DNA of 64,000 nucleotides, taken from Magnetospirillum sp. (lineage in GTDB: Bacteria > Pseudomonadota > Alphaproteobacteria > Rhodospirillales > Magnetospirillaceae). Location of the stretch: NCBI GenBank assembly GCA_024707145.1, contig JANQAI010000014.1:140458-204457 (forward strand), given 5' to 3'. This document shows, piece after piece, positions 1 through 9,201 of this stretch; within the stretch, counting starts at the first letter, position 1; the number at the start of each line of letters is the position of its first letter. The translations under genes and the position numbers were made by a program. The notes beneath the pieces are model-generated. The model was not told the origin of the DNA. It saw only the letters and a program-made list of their open reading frames with translations, and did no database searches.

Positions 1-702
1 GCGCCCACACGTCGGCATCAGTGAAATGGGCGAAGGTGCTGGAAACCACGTGCTGGTCGGCCTCGCGCACCTTGGCAAACAGCGGCTTGGCCTCGGCGGG
101 CGGCACCTTGGGGGTGAAGCCCTTGAAGAATTGCTCCAGCACCAGACGGTAATCGGGCCCCTTCAGGCCGGCCACCATGTCGGTGAAGAACTTGTCCCGC
201 TCGGCCTTGACCTTGGGATCGGCCGGCGGCTCCAGAATGGCGCCGTCCACGAACACTGCCTTGTCCACCTTGAGCACGCCGCGCCGGGCCACCGTGTGGA
301 TGACCGGCAGGCCCATGGAATGGCCCACCAGCGCCGCGTGGGTGAGGCCGGCATCCTTGGCCACCGCTTCCACCGCGCGGGCGTAGAGGGCGATGGTGTA
401 GTCCACGTCGCGGGGCTTGCCGGAATCGCCGTGGCCGGGGAATCCAGCGCGATCACCCGGTGGCCCTTGGCCAGGGCCGGCACCTGGTGGCGCCAGAACG
501 ACTGGTCCAGGGTGAAGCCGTGGATCAGGATGACCGCCGGTGCGTCCGCCCTGCCCCAACTTTTGGTGTGGATCAGGAAGTCGTCCAGGCCAACGAAGCG
601 GCTGTCGCCGTCCTTGGCGCCGTCCTTGGCGCCGTCCTTGGCGAAGGCGGCGGGAGCGGCCATCAGCAACAGCAGGAGCAGCAGCGGGCGGAACAGGCGC
701 AT
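1..702 (-). CDS. Secreted alpha/beta hydrolase, partial, one frame change
   Basis: Predicted exported serine hydrolase of the alpha/beta fold. The N-terminus is a signal peptide with a run of seven leucines ending AAPAAFA, followed by a threefold AKDG repeat (12-bp unit at 607-642). The strand ILIHGFT is readable. After a frame change near 440 the reading gives FPGHGDSG and then the nucleophile elbow GHSMG, so the gene is intact apart from one missing base in ATTCCCC, probably a sequence error. Coding continues past base 1, so the stop and probably the catalytic His lie outside. It starts two bases after the VOC gene stop and is probably co-transcribed with it. Substrate unknown. Confidence 0.85.
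607..642. repeat. 12-bp tandem repeat x3 inside the hydrolase gene
   Basis: Unit gccgtccttggc is repeated three times without change. It encodes AKDG repeats just after the signal peptide and adds a charged linker without shifting the frame. Copy number could vary by slippage. Confidence 0.9.
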
Positions 703-704
703 AG

Positions 705-1553
705 TCAGGCCCCGATCATCTCGATGAACACACCGCAGGCTTCCGAAGGCGGAATGCGGATGGTGCCCTCGCGGTCACGGCTGAACTCCACCCGGTTGGC
801 CTTGAGCACGGCGGCGGCGCGGTCGGTATCGGCGACGCGGACGGCCAGGGCCACCAGGGCCGGCGGCGGCGGCAGCTCGTCCAGCTCGGCCTCGGGGTGC
901 AGCTGGGTCAGCTCCTCGGGCCGGGTCAGGTAGACTAGGCCGCGGCCGGTGTGCACGGTGACGGTGTCGTCGGTCAGCACCGCCGCGTGGGGGCCGAACA
1001 GCAGGTCCCAGGCCGGGGTCAAGGCCGGCGGCTCGTCCACGATGGCGGTGACCGAGGTGATGCCCACGGCGCCATTGGGATGCTCCAGCCATTGCGGATG
1101 GCGCTCGCGCTCGGCGGTGATGTGCTGGACCACGCGGGCGGGCACGCCGGGCGTCGCCTCCACCGGCAGCGGCAGCTCGGAATACATCAGCGTGGTGCCC
1201 TTGCCGTCATCCAGCTTGCGCGACAGCGAGCGCGCCATGGGCACCTCCAGCCCGGCGGCGCGCAGAGCCTCGGCGGTGGCGGCGCCGTTGGCCGAGCCGA
1301 TGGAGATGCCGGCCAGACCGTCGCCGCGCGCGGCGAAGGCGCGTACCCGGTCGGCCTCGGCCCCCGCATCCTCGGCGGCCAGCAGTTCGATGTAATCCCC
1401 GGCGAACATGGCGCAGCGATTCGCCGTGCCCCATTCGGGGTGATGTCCCCTGGGAGTCAGCGCGAAGCCCAGCCGTTCGAACACGGTGGCGGCCTCCTCC
1501 AGATCACGCACGGCGATGACGGCGTGATCCAGGCCGGTGAGGTGATTGGCCAT
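705..1553 (-). CDS. VOC/glyoxalase-like domain protein
   Basis: 282-residue protein of the vicinal oxygen chelate superfamily, closest in style to the glyoxalase-like group. It opens with GLDHAVIAVRDLEEAATVFERL, shown here only as GLDHAVIAV, the typical first beta-alpha unit with a metal-ligand His. A second module follows from about residue 150 (AVGITSVTAIV) and ends with GVFIEMIGA, a usual metal-ligand Glu strand. The start ATG has an AGGGGG ribosome site about six bases upstream. It is the first gene of a two-gene unit with the secreted hydrolase. The reaction cannot be told from sequence. Confidence 0.88.
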   Translation of the reverse strand: MANHLTGLDHAVIAVRDLEEAATVFERLGFALTPRGHHPEWGTANRCAMFAGDYIELLAAEDAGAEADRVRAFAARGDGLAGISIGSANGAATAEALRAAGLEVPMARSLSRKLDDGKGTTLMYSELPLPVEATPGVPARVVQHITAERERHPQWLEHPNGAVGITSVTAIVDEPPALTPAWDLLFGPHAAVLTDDTVTVHTGRGLVYLTRPEELTQLHPEAELDELPPPPALVALAVRVADTDRAAAVLKANRVEFSRDREGTIRIPPSEACGVFIEMIGA

Positions 1554-1737
1554 GCGATCCCCCTGCTGCTATGGAAGGCGACAGGGGACACCGGGAGCGG
1601 ACGGGAGTCAACCGCCGAGGAATGAATTTAGAGGGTTGCGAAACCCTTAGAGCCGGATGCTTGCCGATCGAATCGCCTTGCGATCCGACCGGCAAGCTGA
1701 ATCCGCCTCTTCTCAATGAGTTAGAGGGCGATTCAGA

Positions 1738-1770
1738 CAACAGGTTGGGCGAGGCCGCGCCAACCTGTTG
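1738..1770. terminator. Hairpin after tyrA
   Basis: Perfect 11-bp inverted repeat CAACAGGTTGG/CCAACCTGTTG with an 11-base loop, ten bases after the tyrA stop on the minus strand. There is no T-run, so it is a weak intrinsic terminator or an RNA 3'-end stabiliser. Confidence 0.55.
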
Positions 1771-1780
1771 CCATCGCACT

Positions 1781-2668
1781 CTAGCGATCCTGCTTGGCGT
1801 CGATGATGGCGCGGCGGATGGCGCGGGTCTTGGTGAAACGTTTCTCCAGCACCTCGCCCTCGCCCCAGCGGATGGCCCGCTGCAACGCGGTTAGGTCCTC
1901 GGTAAAGCGCTGGATCACCTCCAGCACCGCTTCCTTGTTGTTGAGGAAGATGTCGCGCCACATGATCGGGTCCGACGCCGCGATACGGGTGAAGTCGCGG
2001 AAGCCCGAGGCCGAGAACTTGATCACCTCCTGCTGCATGTCGCCTTCCAGATCGTCGGCGGTGCCGACGATGGTATAGGCGATCAGGTGCGGCAGGTGCG
2101 AGGTGACGGCCAGCACACGGTCATGGTGGTTGGGGTCCATCTCCTCGACGGTGGAACCGACCGCTTCCCACAGCGCACGCACCTGGGCGGTGGCCTTGGG
2201 CTGGGTATGGGCCTGGGGGGTGAGGATGCACCAGCGGCCCTGGAACAGCTCGGCGAAGCCGGCGGCAGGGCCGGAGAACTCGGTGCCGGCGATGGGATGG
2301 CCGGGAACGAAATGGACGCCCTCCGGCAAGGCGGGCTCCACGTCGCGGATCACGGCGGTCTTCACCGAGCCCACATCGCTGACGATGGCGCCCGGCTTGA
2401 GATGGGGAGCAACGGCCAGGGCCACCGCCTCCATGGCGCCCACCGGGGTGCCCAGCACCACCAGGTCGGCGCCGGAAACGGCCTCGGCCGGATCGGTGAA
2501 GGCGCTGTCGGTGACCCCCAGTTCCAGCGCCACCCGGCAGGCTTCCGGGTCGGCATCCAGCGTCACCAGCCGCCTGGCAAGGCCGTGCTTGCGCACCGCG
2601 CGGGCCAGCGAGGAATTGATCAGGCCGATACCGACGAAGCAGATGGTTTCGAAAAGCGGAGCGGTCAT
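1781..2668 (-). CDS. tyrA: Prephenate/arogenate dehydrogenase
   Basis: Oxidises prephenate or arogenate with NAD(P)+ in tyrosine biosynthesis; cytoplasmic. 295 residues, normal for the single-domain form. The Rossmann motif GIGLIN is at residues 13-18, DVGSVK follows near 100, and the substrate-binding stretches GHPIAGTE and TSHLPHLIAY carry the conserved His residues. The C-terminal helical dimer domain ends RRAIIDAKQDR. I chose ATG 2668 (MTAPLFET) because upstream sequence is a palindromic repeat. It lies downstream of hisC and the chorismate mutase gene in one aromatic block. Prephenate versus arogenate preference cannot be decided by eye. Confidence 0.95.
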   Translation of the reverse strand: MTAPLFETICFVGIGLINSSLARAVRKHGLARRLVTLDADPEACRVALELGVTDSAFTDPAEAVSGADLVVLGTPVGAMEAVALAVAPHLKPGAIVSDVGSVKTAVIRDVEPALPEGVHFVPGHPIAGTEFSGPAAGFAELFQGRWCILTPQAHTQPKATAQVRALWEAVGSTVEEMDPNHHDRVLAVTSHLPHLIAYTIVGTADDLEGDMQQEVIKFSASGFRDFTRIAASDPIMWRDIFLNNKEAVLEVIQRFTEDLTALQRAIRWGEGEVLEKRFTKTRAIRRAIIDAKQDR

Positions 2669-2687
2669 GGGGCCATCATCCTTCCAT

Positions 2688-2769
2688 GTCATCCCGAGCG
2701 GAGCGAGGGATCCCCTCATGGCGCAGTGCCGGACGGAGATCCCTCGTCGCCGACGCTCCTCGGGATGAC
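2688..2769. repeat. Palindromic repeat between hisC and tyrA
   Basis: Nested inverted repeat: outer arms GTCATCCCGAG (2688-2698) and CTCGGGATGAC (2759-2769), inner arms around GAGGGATC/GATCCCTC. It belongs to the widespread bacterial 'ATCCCGAGCG...GGGATGA' interspersed repeat type and fills most of the 112-bp gap. Confidence 0.8.
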
Positions 2770-2780
2770 ACCCCGATACG

Positions 2781-3879
2781 TTACTTCCACTGGGCGAGGA
2801 AGTCGGCCAGGGCGGCGACCACCGCCTGGTTCTCCTCGCCGGTGCCGATGCTGATGCGCAGCCAGTCGCCCAGGCCGTAGCCGCCCATGGCGCGGACGAT
2901 GATGCCGCGCGAGCGCAGGTAGGCGTCGGCGGAGACGGCATCCTTGCCGGCTTCCTTGGGGAACTGCACCAGCACGAAATTGCCGACGCTGGGGGTCAGG
3001 GTCAGGCCGAGCTTCTTCAGTTCGGCGCTGGTCCAGCCCAGCCAGTAGTCGTTGTGGCCCTTGCACAGTTCCATGTAGGCAGCGTCCTCCAGCGCCGCCT
3101 CGCCCGCCGCCAGGGCGGCCGAGGACACGTTGAAGGGGTTGCGCACGCGGTTGAGCACGTCGGCGATCCCGGCCGGGCAATAGGCCCAGCCCAGGCGCAG
3201 GCCGCCCAGCGCGTAGATTTTCGAGAAGGTGCGGCACATCACCGTGTTGGCGCCCGCATCCACCAGTTCGATGCCGGGGGTGTAGTCGTTCTTGGAGACG
3301 AACTCGGCATAGGCGGCGTCGATGACCAGCAGGACGTCGTCGCGCAGGCCGGCGCGCAGGCGCTTGACCTCCTCGGCCGGCAGGTAGGTGCCGGTGGGAT
3401 TGTTGGGATTGGCCAGGAAGACAATTTTCGTCTTGGGCGTGACGGCCTTCAGCAGGTTGTCCACGCTGGCGGTCAGGTCGGTTTCGGGCGCGGTCACCGG
3501 CACGGCGCCGCAGGCCTTGGCGGCGATGGCATACATCAGGAAGCCGTGCTGGGAATACAGCACCTCGTCGCCGGGACCGGCATAGGCGCGGCAGAGGATG
3601 CCCAGCAGGCTCGTCCGAGCCGGCGCCGCAGACGATGCGGCCGGGGTCCACACCCCAGCGGGCGCCCAGGGCCTTGCGCAGCCGGGTGGCGCCGCCGTCG
3701 GGATATCGGTGCATGTCGCCCGCCATGCCGGCCAGGGCGGCCAGGGCCTTGGGGCTTGGCCCCAGCGCGCCCTCGTTGGAGGACAGCTTGATCACCCGGG
3801 CCGCGCCATCGAGGGCGGACTCGCCGCCCACATAGGGCTTGATGTCCATGATGCCGGGACGGGGGGTGGGAGCGGTCAT
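2781..3879 (-). CDS. hisC: HisC-like aminotransferase, one frame change
   Basis: PLP-dependent fold-type I aminotransferase, histidinol-phosphate/aromatic family, about 365 residues once restored. Visible landmarks: LSSNEGALGPSP near the N-terminus, the NPNNPTGT loop, and TFSKIYALGGLRLGW holding the PLP Lys. One extra C at 3606-3612 (minus-strand GAGCCTG where GAGCTG is expected) breaks GSDELLG; I take this as a sequence error. ATG 3879 has AAGGAG upstream. Its place between tyrA and a chorismate mutase gene suggests tyrosine/phenylalanine transamination, possibly alongside histidine synthesis. Confidence 0.93.
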
Positions 3880-3936
3880 CGCACGGATACTCCTTGGGAG
3901 TTGGTCTTCTGACGAAACAGCGGGTGGAACGGCCGA

Positions 3937-4788
3937 TCAGGCCGGCAACGGCACGGCGTAACCGCCGATCACCCGCACGTGGGTGATGGGGTCCTTGGCC
4001 TGCACCAGATCGGCCAGGCGCGGATCGGCGCCGGTGACGTAGCCGGCGACCTCGACCAAATGGCGCCATACGCCCTCGGAGCGATGGGTGGCCAGCATGG
4101 CGGCCAGATCCACGTTGGCGGCGGCGAAGGCTGCGCGCAAGCGGTCGCGGCTGATATCGGGAGCGGTTTCCACCGCGATCAAGGTGCGGTCGTCGCCGGT
4201 GGCCTCGGCGTCGCGGCAGGCAACCACGAAGGCCTCCAGCGGCTCCGAACGGCCGGCGGCGGCGTCCTGGGACAGCACGGGCAGGCGGGCCACCACGCGC
4301 GGCAGGTTGACGGCGTCGGCGGTCAGCGCCAGCCACCACGGCTCGGCATCGGCCACGCCGGGAAGCGGCACCACGCCCACGGTGGCCTGGCCGTCGGCCA
4401 CCATGCGCACCACGTGGCCGGGCGTCAGGTGGACAATCTGCGGCCACACCACGCCGAAATGGTTGCGCGCCAGCTCGATGTAGCCGGCGCCGCGCTCGGG
4501 CTGGAACACGGCGATGGTGAAGGGCTGCTGCAGGCCCACTAGGGCACCCATGATCTCGCGCCAGATACGCACCAGCGCCGATTTGGGGAAGGAACCGGCG
4601 TGGCGGCCGACCAGGCGGCGCAGCACCTGGATTTCGCGCCCCGGACGCAGGGCGATGCCGCCCGGCGCCTTGGCCATGGCGATCTGCTCGACCAGGCCGG
4701 CCCGCTCCATCAGCAGGTCGTGCAACTTGTCGTCGATGCGGTCGATCTCGCGGCGCAGACGGTCGAGGGAGGCGCTGTCGGTGCTCAT
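3937..4788 (-). CDS. Chorismate mutase (AroQ type) with C-terminal extension
   Basis: About 283 residues. The first ~90 residues are an AroQ helical chorismate mutase: LRREIDRIDDKLHDLLMERA, then ALRPGREIQVLRRL. This converts chorismate to prephenate. The remaining ~190 residues (from PFTIAVFQPERGAGYIELA) resemble a prephenate-dehydratase-like or regulatory module, but I cannot identify its catalytic TRF motif, so dehydratase activity is not claimed. Start ATG 4788 was chosen; a start 27 bases upstream is possible. It is first in the block chorismate mutase-hisC-tyrA and diverges from metX. Confidence 0.85.
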   Translation of the reverse strand: MSTDSASLDRLRREIDRIDDKLHDLLMERAGLVEQIAMAKAPGGIALRPGREIQVLRRLVGRHAGSFPKSALVRIWREIMGALVGLQQPFTIAVFQPERGAGYIELARNHFGVVWPQIVHLTPGHVVRMVADGQATVGVVPLPGVADAEPWWLALTADAVNLPRVVARLPVLSQDAAAGRSEPLEAFVVACRDAEATGDDRTLIAVETAPDISRDRLRAAFAAANVDLAAMLATHRSEGVWRHLVEVAGYVTGADPRLADLVQAKDPITHVRVIGGYAVPLPA

Positions 4789-4859
4789 GATGCGGTTTTG
4801 AAGCTCTTCCAAAGGCGGCATAGGTGTAGTGCGTGTACCGCACGAAATCAAAGAAAACG

Positions 4860-4888
4860 TTGACAGCCCCCCTCCGCCCCCATAGCTA
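4860..4888 (+). promoter_or_regulatory. Candidate sigma-70 promoter for metX
   Basis: TTGACA at 4860-4865, 17-base spacer, then TAGCTA at 4883-4888, about 38 bases before the metX ATG in the 138-bp divergent gap. The -35 is perfect and the -10 is moderate. No SAM-II-like sequence is seen here, unlike at metZ. Confidence 0.5.
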
Positions 4889-4926
4889 ATCGTGTTCTTT
4901 CGTTGAGGAATGAACAGCGTTTCGCC

Positions 4927-6113
4927 ATGACCGCCGCCCCGTCCACCGGACCAACCCCCAGCCACGATCCGCGGGGCCAGTTTGTCGAGCCTGGACCAGG
5001 GCGCGCCGATCCGCCTGGATTGCGGGGTCGAGCCTGGGGCCGGTCACCGTGGGCTACCAGACCTACGGCACGCTGAACGCCGACAAGTCCAACGCCATCC
5101 TGATCTGCCACGCCCTGACCGCCGACCAGTACGTGGCCGACCCCCATCCCATCACCGGCAAGCCGGGCTGGTGGAGCGATCTGGTGGGACCGGGCCGGTT
5201 GTTCGACACCGACCGCTATTTCCTGATCTGCTCGAACGTTCTGGGCGGCTGCATGGGCACCACCAGCCCCCAGGAGATCAACCCGGCCACCGGCAAGGCC
5301 TGGGGCCAGGATTTCCCCGTCATCACCATCGGCGACATGGTGAAGGTGCAGGCGGCCCTGGTGGATCATCTGGGCATCGACCAGCTGTTCTGCGTGGTGG
5401 GCGGTTCCATGGGCGGCATGCAGGTGCTGGAATGGTGCGCCTCGCGCCCCGAACGGGTGTTCGCCGCCATTCCCATCGCCACGGCGGCACGCCATTCGGC
5501 TCAGAACATCGCCTTCAACGAGGTGGGGCGACAGGCCATCATCGCCGACCCCGACTGGCGCGACGGCCGTTATATGGATTTCGGCACCAAGCCCAAGCGC
5601 GGGCTGGCGGTGGCGCGCATGGCCGCGCACATCACCTACCTGTCGGAACCGGCACTGCACCGCAAGTTCGGCCGCAACCTGCAAGGCGACCGCGACGCCT
5701 TCGAATACGGCTTCGGCGCCGAGTTCCAGGTGGAAAGCTATCTGCGCCACCAGGGCTCGACCTTCGTGGACCGTTTCGACGCCAATTCCTACCTCTACAT
5801 CACCCGGGCCATGGACTATTTCGACCTGGCGGCGGAGCATGGCGGCCAGCTGGCCAACGCTTTCCGCGGCACCAAGACTAGGTTCTGCGTGGTGTCGTTC
5901 TCGTCGGACTGGCTGTTCCCCACGGTGGAAAGCCGCGCCGTGGTGCATGCGCTGAACGCGGTGGCCGCCAATGTCAGCTTCGTGGAAATCCAGTCGGACA
6001 AGGGCCACGACGCCTTCCTGCTGGACGAGCCCGAGTTCCACGCCACCCTGACCGGCTTCCTGGAGGCGGCGGCGGCGCGGCGCGGCTTGCCGGCGGCCAA
6101 GGACCGGGGGTGA
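4927..6113 (+). CDS. metX: Homoserine O-acyltransferase, two frame changes
   Basis: Acylates homoserine in the first committed step of methionine synthesis. Alpha/beta-hydrolase fold, about 394 residues when restored. Features: GYQTYGTLN, nucleophile elbow GGSMGG, acid SSDWLFP and base DKGHDAFLL. The N-terminal 40 codons contain two single-C insertions, both in GAGCCTG (4987-4993 and 5030-5036). Removing them gives ELDQGAPIRLDCGVELGPV and the ATG at 4927. MetW follows after four bases. The family contains acetyl- and succinyl-transferases; this sequence alone does not decide. Confidence 0.94.
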
Positions 6114-6117
6114 GGCC

Positions 6118-6741
6118 ATGATCGTTTCCAACGGCAACCTGCGCGTCGACCTGCGCCTCATCGCCGACATGGTGGAAACCGGGTCGCGCGTGCTCGACGT
6201 GGGCTGCGGCGACGGCACCCTGCTGGCCTGGCTGGGCAAGCACAAGGACGTGGACGGGCGCGGCATCGAACTGTCCATGGCGGGCGTGTCGGCGGCGGTG
6301 GCGCAGGGCCTGTCGGTGATCCAGGGCGACGCCGACACCGACCTGACCGACTATCCGGCCGGCGCCTTCGACACCGTGATCCTGAGCCAGACCCTGCAGG
6401 CGACGCGGGCGCCGCGCCAGGTGCTGTCCAACATGCTGCGCATCGGACGGCGGGCCATCGTGTCCTTCCCCAATTTCGGCCATTGGCGGGTGCGCGCCGC
6501 GCTCAGCCTCGGCGGCCGCATGCCGGTGACCGACACCCTGGCCTACGAGTGGTACGACACCCCCAACATCCACTTCTGCACCATCCGCGATTTCCTGGTG
6601 CTGTGCGGGGACCTGGGTGTGAATGTGGAGCGCGGCATCGCACTGGACCGCGACGGCGGCGTACTGTCCTTCTCCGGCCAGGGCATCTGGGCGAACCTGT
6701 TCGCCGCCCAGGGGCTGTTCGTGCTCAGCCGGGCGGGTTGA
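6118..6741 (+). CDS. metW: Methionine biosynthesis protein MetW
   Basis: 207-residue class I SAM-methyltransferase-fold protein of the MetW family, which partners MetX in many Proteobacteria. Motif I is VLDVGCGDGTLLAWL and the acidic loop is GIELSM. FPNFGHWRVR is strongly MetW-like. It is four bases after metX, so the pair is an operon. The last 17 bases overlap the convergent methyltransferase gene. Confidence 0.95.
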   Translation: MIVSNGNLRVDLRLIADMVETGSRVLDVGCGDGTLLAWLGKHKDVDGRGIELSMAGVSAAVAQGLSVIQGDADTDLTDYPAGAFDTVILSQTLQATRAPRQVLSNMLRIGRRAIVSFPNFGHWRVRAALSLGGRMPVTDTLAYEWYDTPNIHFCTIRDFLVLCGDLGVNVERGIALDRDGGVLSFSGQGIWANLFAAQGLFVLSRAG

Positions 6742-7471
6742 GCCGCACCCGCGAGAACCCCTGCGCCACCGGGACGTAGGCGCGGCGCTTGCGCTTTTCC
6801 TCCCGCAGGCCCGACGCGGCGTAGATCTGTTTGGTGGCTTCGACGATGTTCACCCCGGCGAAGCCTTCGAACCAGCGGCAGCCCAACTCCTCGATGGCCG
6901 GGGCCGAGCGCAACGCCATGCGCGAGGTGGTGGGCGGCAGGAACAGCGCGCCGCAGGTGGAGACCGGCGTGAACATGTTGTCGCGCAGCATGCGGGCCAG
7001 CTGGCCGGTGGTGTAGGGCCGGCCCTGGCCGAACGGCGTCCGTTCCAGCCGCGCCCAGATGCCGCGCCGGTTGGGCGCCACGATGGCGAGGCGGCCGCCA
7101 TCGGCCAGCACCCGCCATATCTCGCGCATCATGGCACGCACCTGCTCGGTGGCCTCCAGCGCGTGCACCAGGACGATGCGGTCCATGGAGCGGTCGGGCA
7201 GCGGCAGGTCGGTCTCGTCGGCCAGCAGGGTCATGCCCGGCCCCTCGGGCGGCCAGGGCAGCACGCCCTGGCTGGCCGGCATCACCGCCGCCACCCGCTC
7301 CGCCTCGGCCAGGAAAGGACGCAGATAGGGAGTGGCGAAGCCCACGCCCAGCACCCGCATGCCGCTCACATCCGGCCACAGCGCGCGCAACTGGCGCCGA
7401 ATCATGCGCTTCGCCATCTGCCCCAGGCTGGTGGCGTAGAAGTCGCGCAGATCGACCACGTCGGTCCACAT
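6725..7471 (-). CDS. Class I SAM-dependent methyltransferase
   Basis: 248 residues. The SAM-binding strand VLGVGFATPYLRPF is a variant motif I. The post-I region MTLLADETDLPLPDRSMDRIVLVHALE and EIWRVLADGGRLAIVAPNR fit the Methyltransf_11 family. The C-terminus is basic (EEKRKRRAYVPV). ATG 7471 (MWTDVVDLRDFYATSLG) is preferred because the family starts with this DFYxTxLG stretch. Substrate unknown. It ends inside the 3' end of metW. Confidence 0.85.
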   Translation of the reverse strand: MWTDVVDLRDFYATSLGQMAKRMIRRQLRALWPDVSGMRVLGVGFATPYLRPFLAEAERVAAVMPASQGVLPWPPEGPGMTLLADETDLPLPDRSMDRIVLVHALEATEQVRAMMREIWRVLADGGRLAIVAPNRRGIWARLERTPFGQGRPYTTGQLARMLRDNMFTPVSTCGALFLPPTTSRMALRSAPAIEELGCRWFEGFAGVNIVEATKQIYAASGLREEKRKRRAYVPVAQGFSRVRLNPPG

Positions 7472-7535
7472 GGCCGGAAAGGTAGGCAGGTTGGTCACGT
7501 CGCGCCTCGGTTCCCGCTTGTCTCCAAAGTCTAGC

Positions 7536-8336
7536 CTATTCGCCCACGTTGAGCAGCAATCCCCGCTGCCGCGCCACATGATGGGTGTGCAGGAACAGCG
7601 CCGCCGCCGCCGCCAGGTAGACCAGATTGAGCACCGCCGCCGAGCCCATCAGGTCCCAGCGGAAGACGTGGTCGAACATGACGCTGCGCATCCCTTCGAA
7701 CACATGGGCCGGCGGCAGGGCCCAGGCCAGGGGCCGCAGCCAGTCCGGCAGCGTGGAGATGGGGTAGTAGATGCCGGCCAGGGGCGCCACCGCGAACACC
7801 ATGACCCAGGCCAGGCTTTCAGCTCCCAGGCCGAAGCGCAGGACCAGCGCGGACACGCCCAGGCCGATGGCCCATCCCGTCACCATCAAGTTGATCCAGA
7901 AACCAATGATCGGCAACCCAAGATCGAACAGATTGAAGTGATACAGCGGAATGGCCAGGAGGGCCGCCGGCACCACGCCGATCAGGGTGCGGATCAGGCT
8001 CATGGTCAGCATGGCTGCCACCAGTTCGTGCGGCCGCAGGGGGCTGACCGACAGATGGCCCAGGTTGCGCGACCACATCTCCTCCATGAAGGAGAGCGAG
8101 ACGCCCAGGTTGCCGCGGAACATCACATCCCACAGGATGACCGCGCCGATCAGCACGCCGGCCGCTTGCGCCACCCAGGTGGAATGATGGGAGAAGAACT
8201 GGCTGGTGAACCCCCACACCACCATGTTGACCGCCGGCCAGTAGGCCATCTCCAGCACGCGGGGCCACGACCCTCGCAGGATGTAGAGGTGGCGCAGCAC
8301 CATGGCGTAGACCCGGCGGGAGGAAAATGGGCTCAT
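7536..8336 (-). CDS. ABC-2 type exporter permease
   Basis: About 266 residues with roughly six hydrophobic segments (MVVWGFTSQFF, AGVLIGAVILWDVMF, TLIGVVPAALLAIPLY, WINLMVTGWAIGLGV, WVMVFAVAPLAGIYYP, NLVYLAAAAALFL). The LPPAHVFEGMR stretch before the last segment is typical of ABC-2 permeases such as NodJ/DrrB types. The ATG overlaps the ATPase stop (ATGA), so the two are translationally coupled. Cargo unknown; drug, lipid or polysaccharide export are possible. Confidence 0.9.
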   Translation of the reverse strand: MSPFSSRRVYAMVLRHLYILRGSWPRVLEMAYWPAVNMVVWGFTSQFFSHHSTWVAQAAGVLIGAVILWDVMFRGNLGVSLSFMEEMWSRNLGHLSVSPLRPHELVAAMLTMSLIRTLIGVVPAALLAIPLYHFNLFDLGLPIIGFWINLMVTGWAIGLGVSALVLRFGLGAESLAWVMVFAVAPLAGIYYPISTLPDWLRPLAWALPPAHVFEGMRSVMFDHVFRWDLMGSAAVLNLVYLAAAAALFLHTHHVARQRGLLLNVGE

Positions 8337-9088
8337 TGCGCCGCCGCCTTGTCCGGGCGGGCGCGGTCGCGGGCGATATCCAGGAACACCTCCTCCATGG
8401 TGGCGCGGCCATAGCGCTGGATCAGGCCGGCCGGCGCGCCCCGGTCGACGATGCGCCCCGCCTTCATCATCAGCACGTCGTCGCACATGCGCTCCACCTC
8501 GGTCATGTTGTGGGACGCCAGCAGGATGGTGGCCCCGGTGGCGCGCTGATAGGCCTGGAAATAGCCGCGCACCCAGTCGGCGGTGTCCGGGTCCAGCGAC
8601 GCCGTCGGTTCGTCCAGCAGCAGCAGTTCCGGCCGGTTGAGCAGGGCCTTGGCCAGAGCCACACGGGTCTTCTGGCCGGCCGACAGCTTGCCCGAGGCAC
8701 GGTCGAGGAAGGGCTCCAGCTCCAGTTCGCCAGCCAGCGCCTTGATGCGCTGCCTGAGGTGCGGCACGCCATAGAGATGGCCGTAGATGGTCAGGTTCTC
8801 GCGTACCGTCAGCCGGTGCGGCAGGTCCACGTAGGGGCTGGAGAAATTGAGCCGCGGCAGCACCCGGTAGCGGTGGCGCACCATGTCCTCGCCCAGCACG
8901 CGGATGCTGCCGGCGCTGGGCAGCAGCAGGCCCAGCACCATGGAAATGGTGGTGGTCTTACCCGCCCCGTTGCCCCCCAACAGGGCCACGGTGGCGCCGC
9001 GCGCCACGGCGAAGGAAATGCCGTCCACCGCCGCCACGGGGCCGAACAGCTTGGTCAGATTTTCGACCTGCAGGGCGAAGTCTTGCAT
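8333..9088 (-). CDS. ABC transporter ATP-binding protein
   Basis: 251-residue ATPase. Walker A GGNGAGKTT, signature LSAGQKTRVALAKAL, Walker B LLLLDEPTASLD, switch His in LLASHNM. The C-terminal MEEVFLDIA is usual for ABC-2 exporters. It is the first gene of a two-gene exporter operon with the permease. Confidence 0.95.
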   Translation of the reverse strand: MQDFALQVENLTKLFGPVAAVDGISFAVARGATVALLGGNGAGKTTTISMVLGLLLPSAGSIRVLGEDMVRHRYRVLPRLNFSSPYVDLPHRLTVRENLTIYGHLYGVPHLRQRIKALAGELELEPFLDRASGKLSAGQKTRVALAKALLNRPELLLLDEPTASLDPDTADWVRGYFQAYQRATGATILLASHNMTEVERMCDDVLMMKAGRIVDRGAPAGLIQRYGRATMEEVFLDIARDRARPDKAAAQ

Positions 9089-9126
9089 CGCCTGGATATA
9101 GGCCTCTTCGCCGCGGCGTGCAAATC

Positions 9127-9140
9127 TTGACCAGGCTCAA
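9127..9140 (+). promoter_or_regulatory. FNR/DNR-type binding site
   Basis: TTGACCAGGCTCAA, a TTGA-N6-TCAA palindrome matching the CRP/FNR-family half sites. It is centred about 68 bases before the DUF2249 ATG. Centred at -41.5 it would place transcription near 9175, giving a short leader. DUF2249 genes often lie among oxygen- or nitric-oxide-regulated genes, which fits. Confidence 0.6.
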
Positions 9141-9201
9141 GGCGGCAAGTCCCAGTAATTTGGTTGGGTAAGCCCATCACCGCTTTTGGAGCCGTTTTGC
9201 C

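Noticed and set aside
4789..4926. Possible SAM-II riboswitch before metX
   Set aside because: The gap has neither the GTGATTTG loop nor the CCACGTTAAAC core found before metZ; only a promoter is visible.
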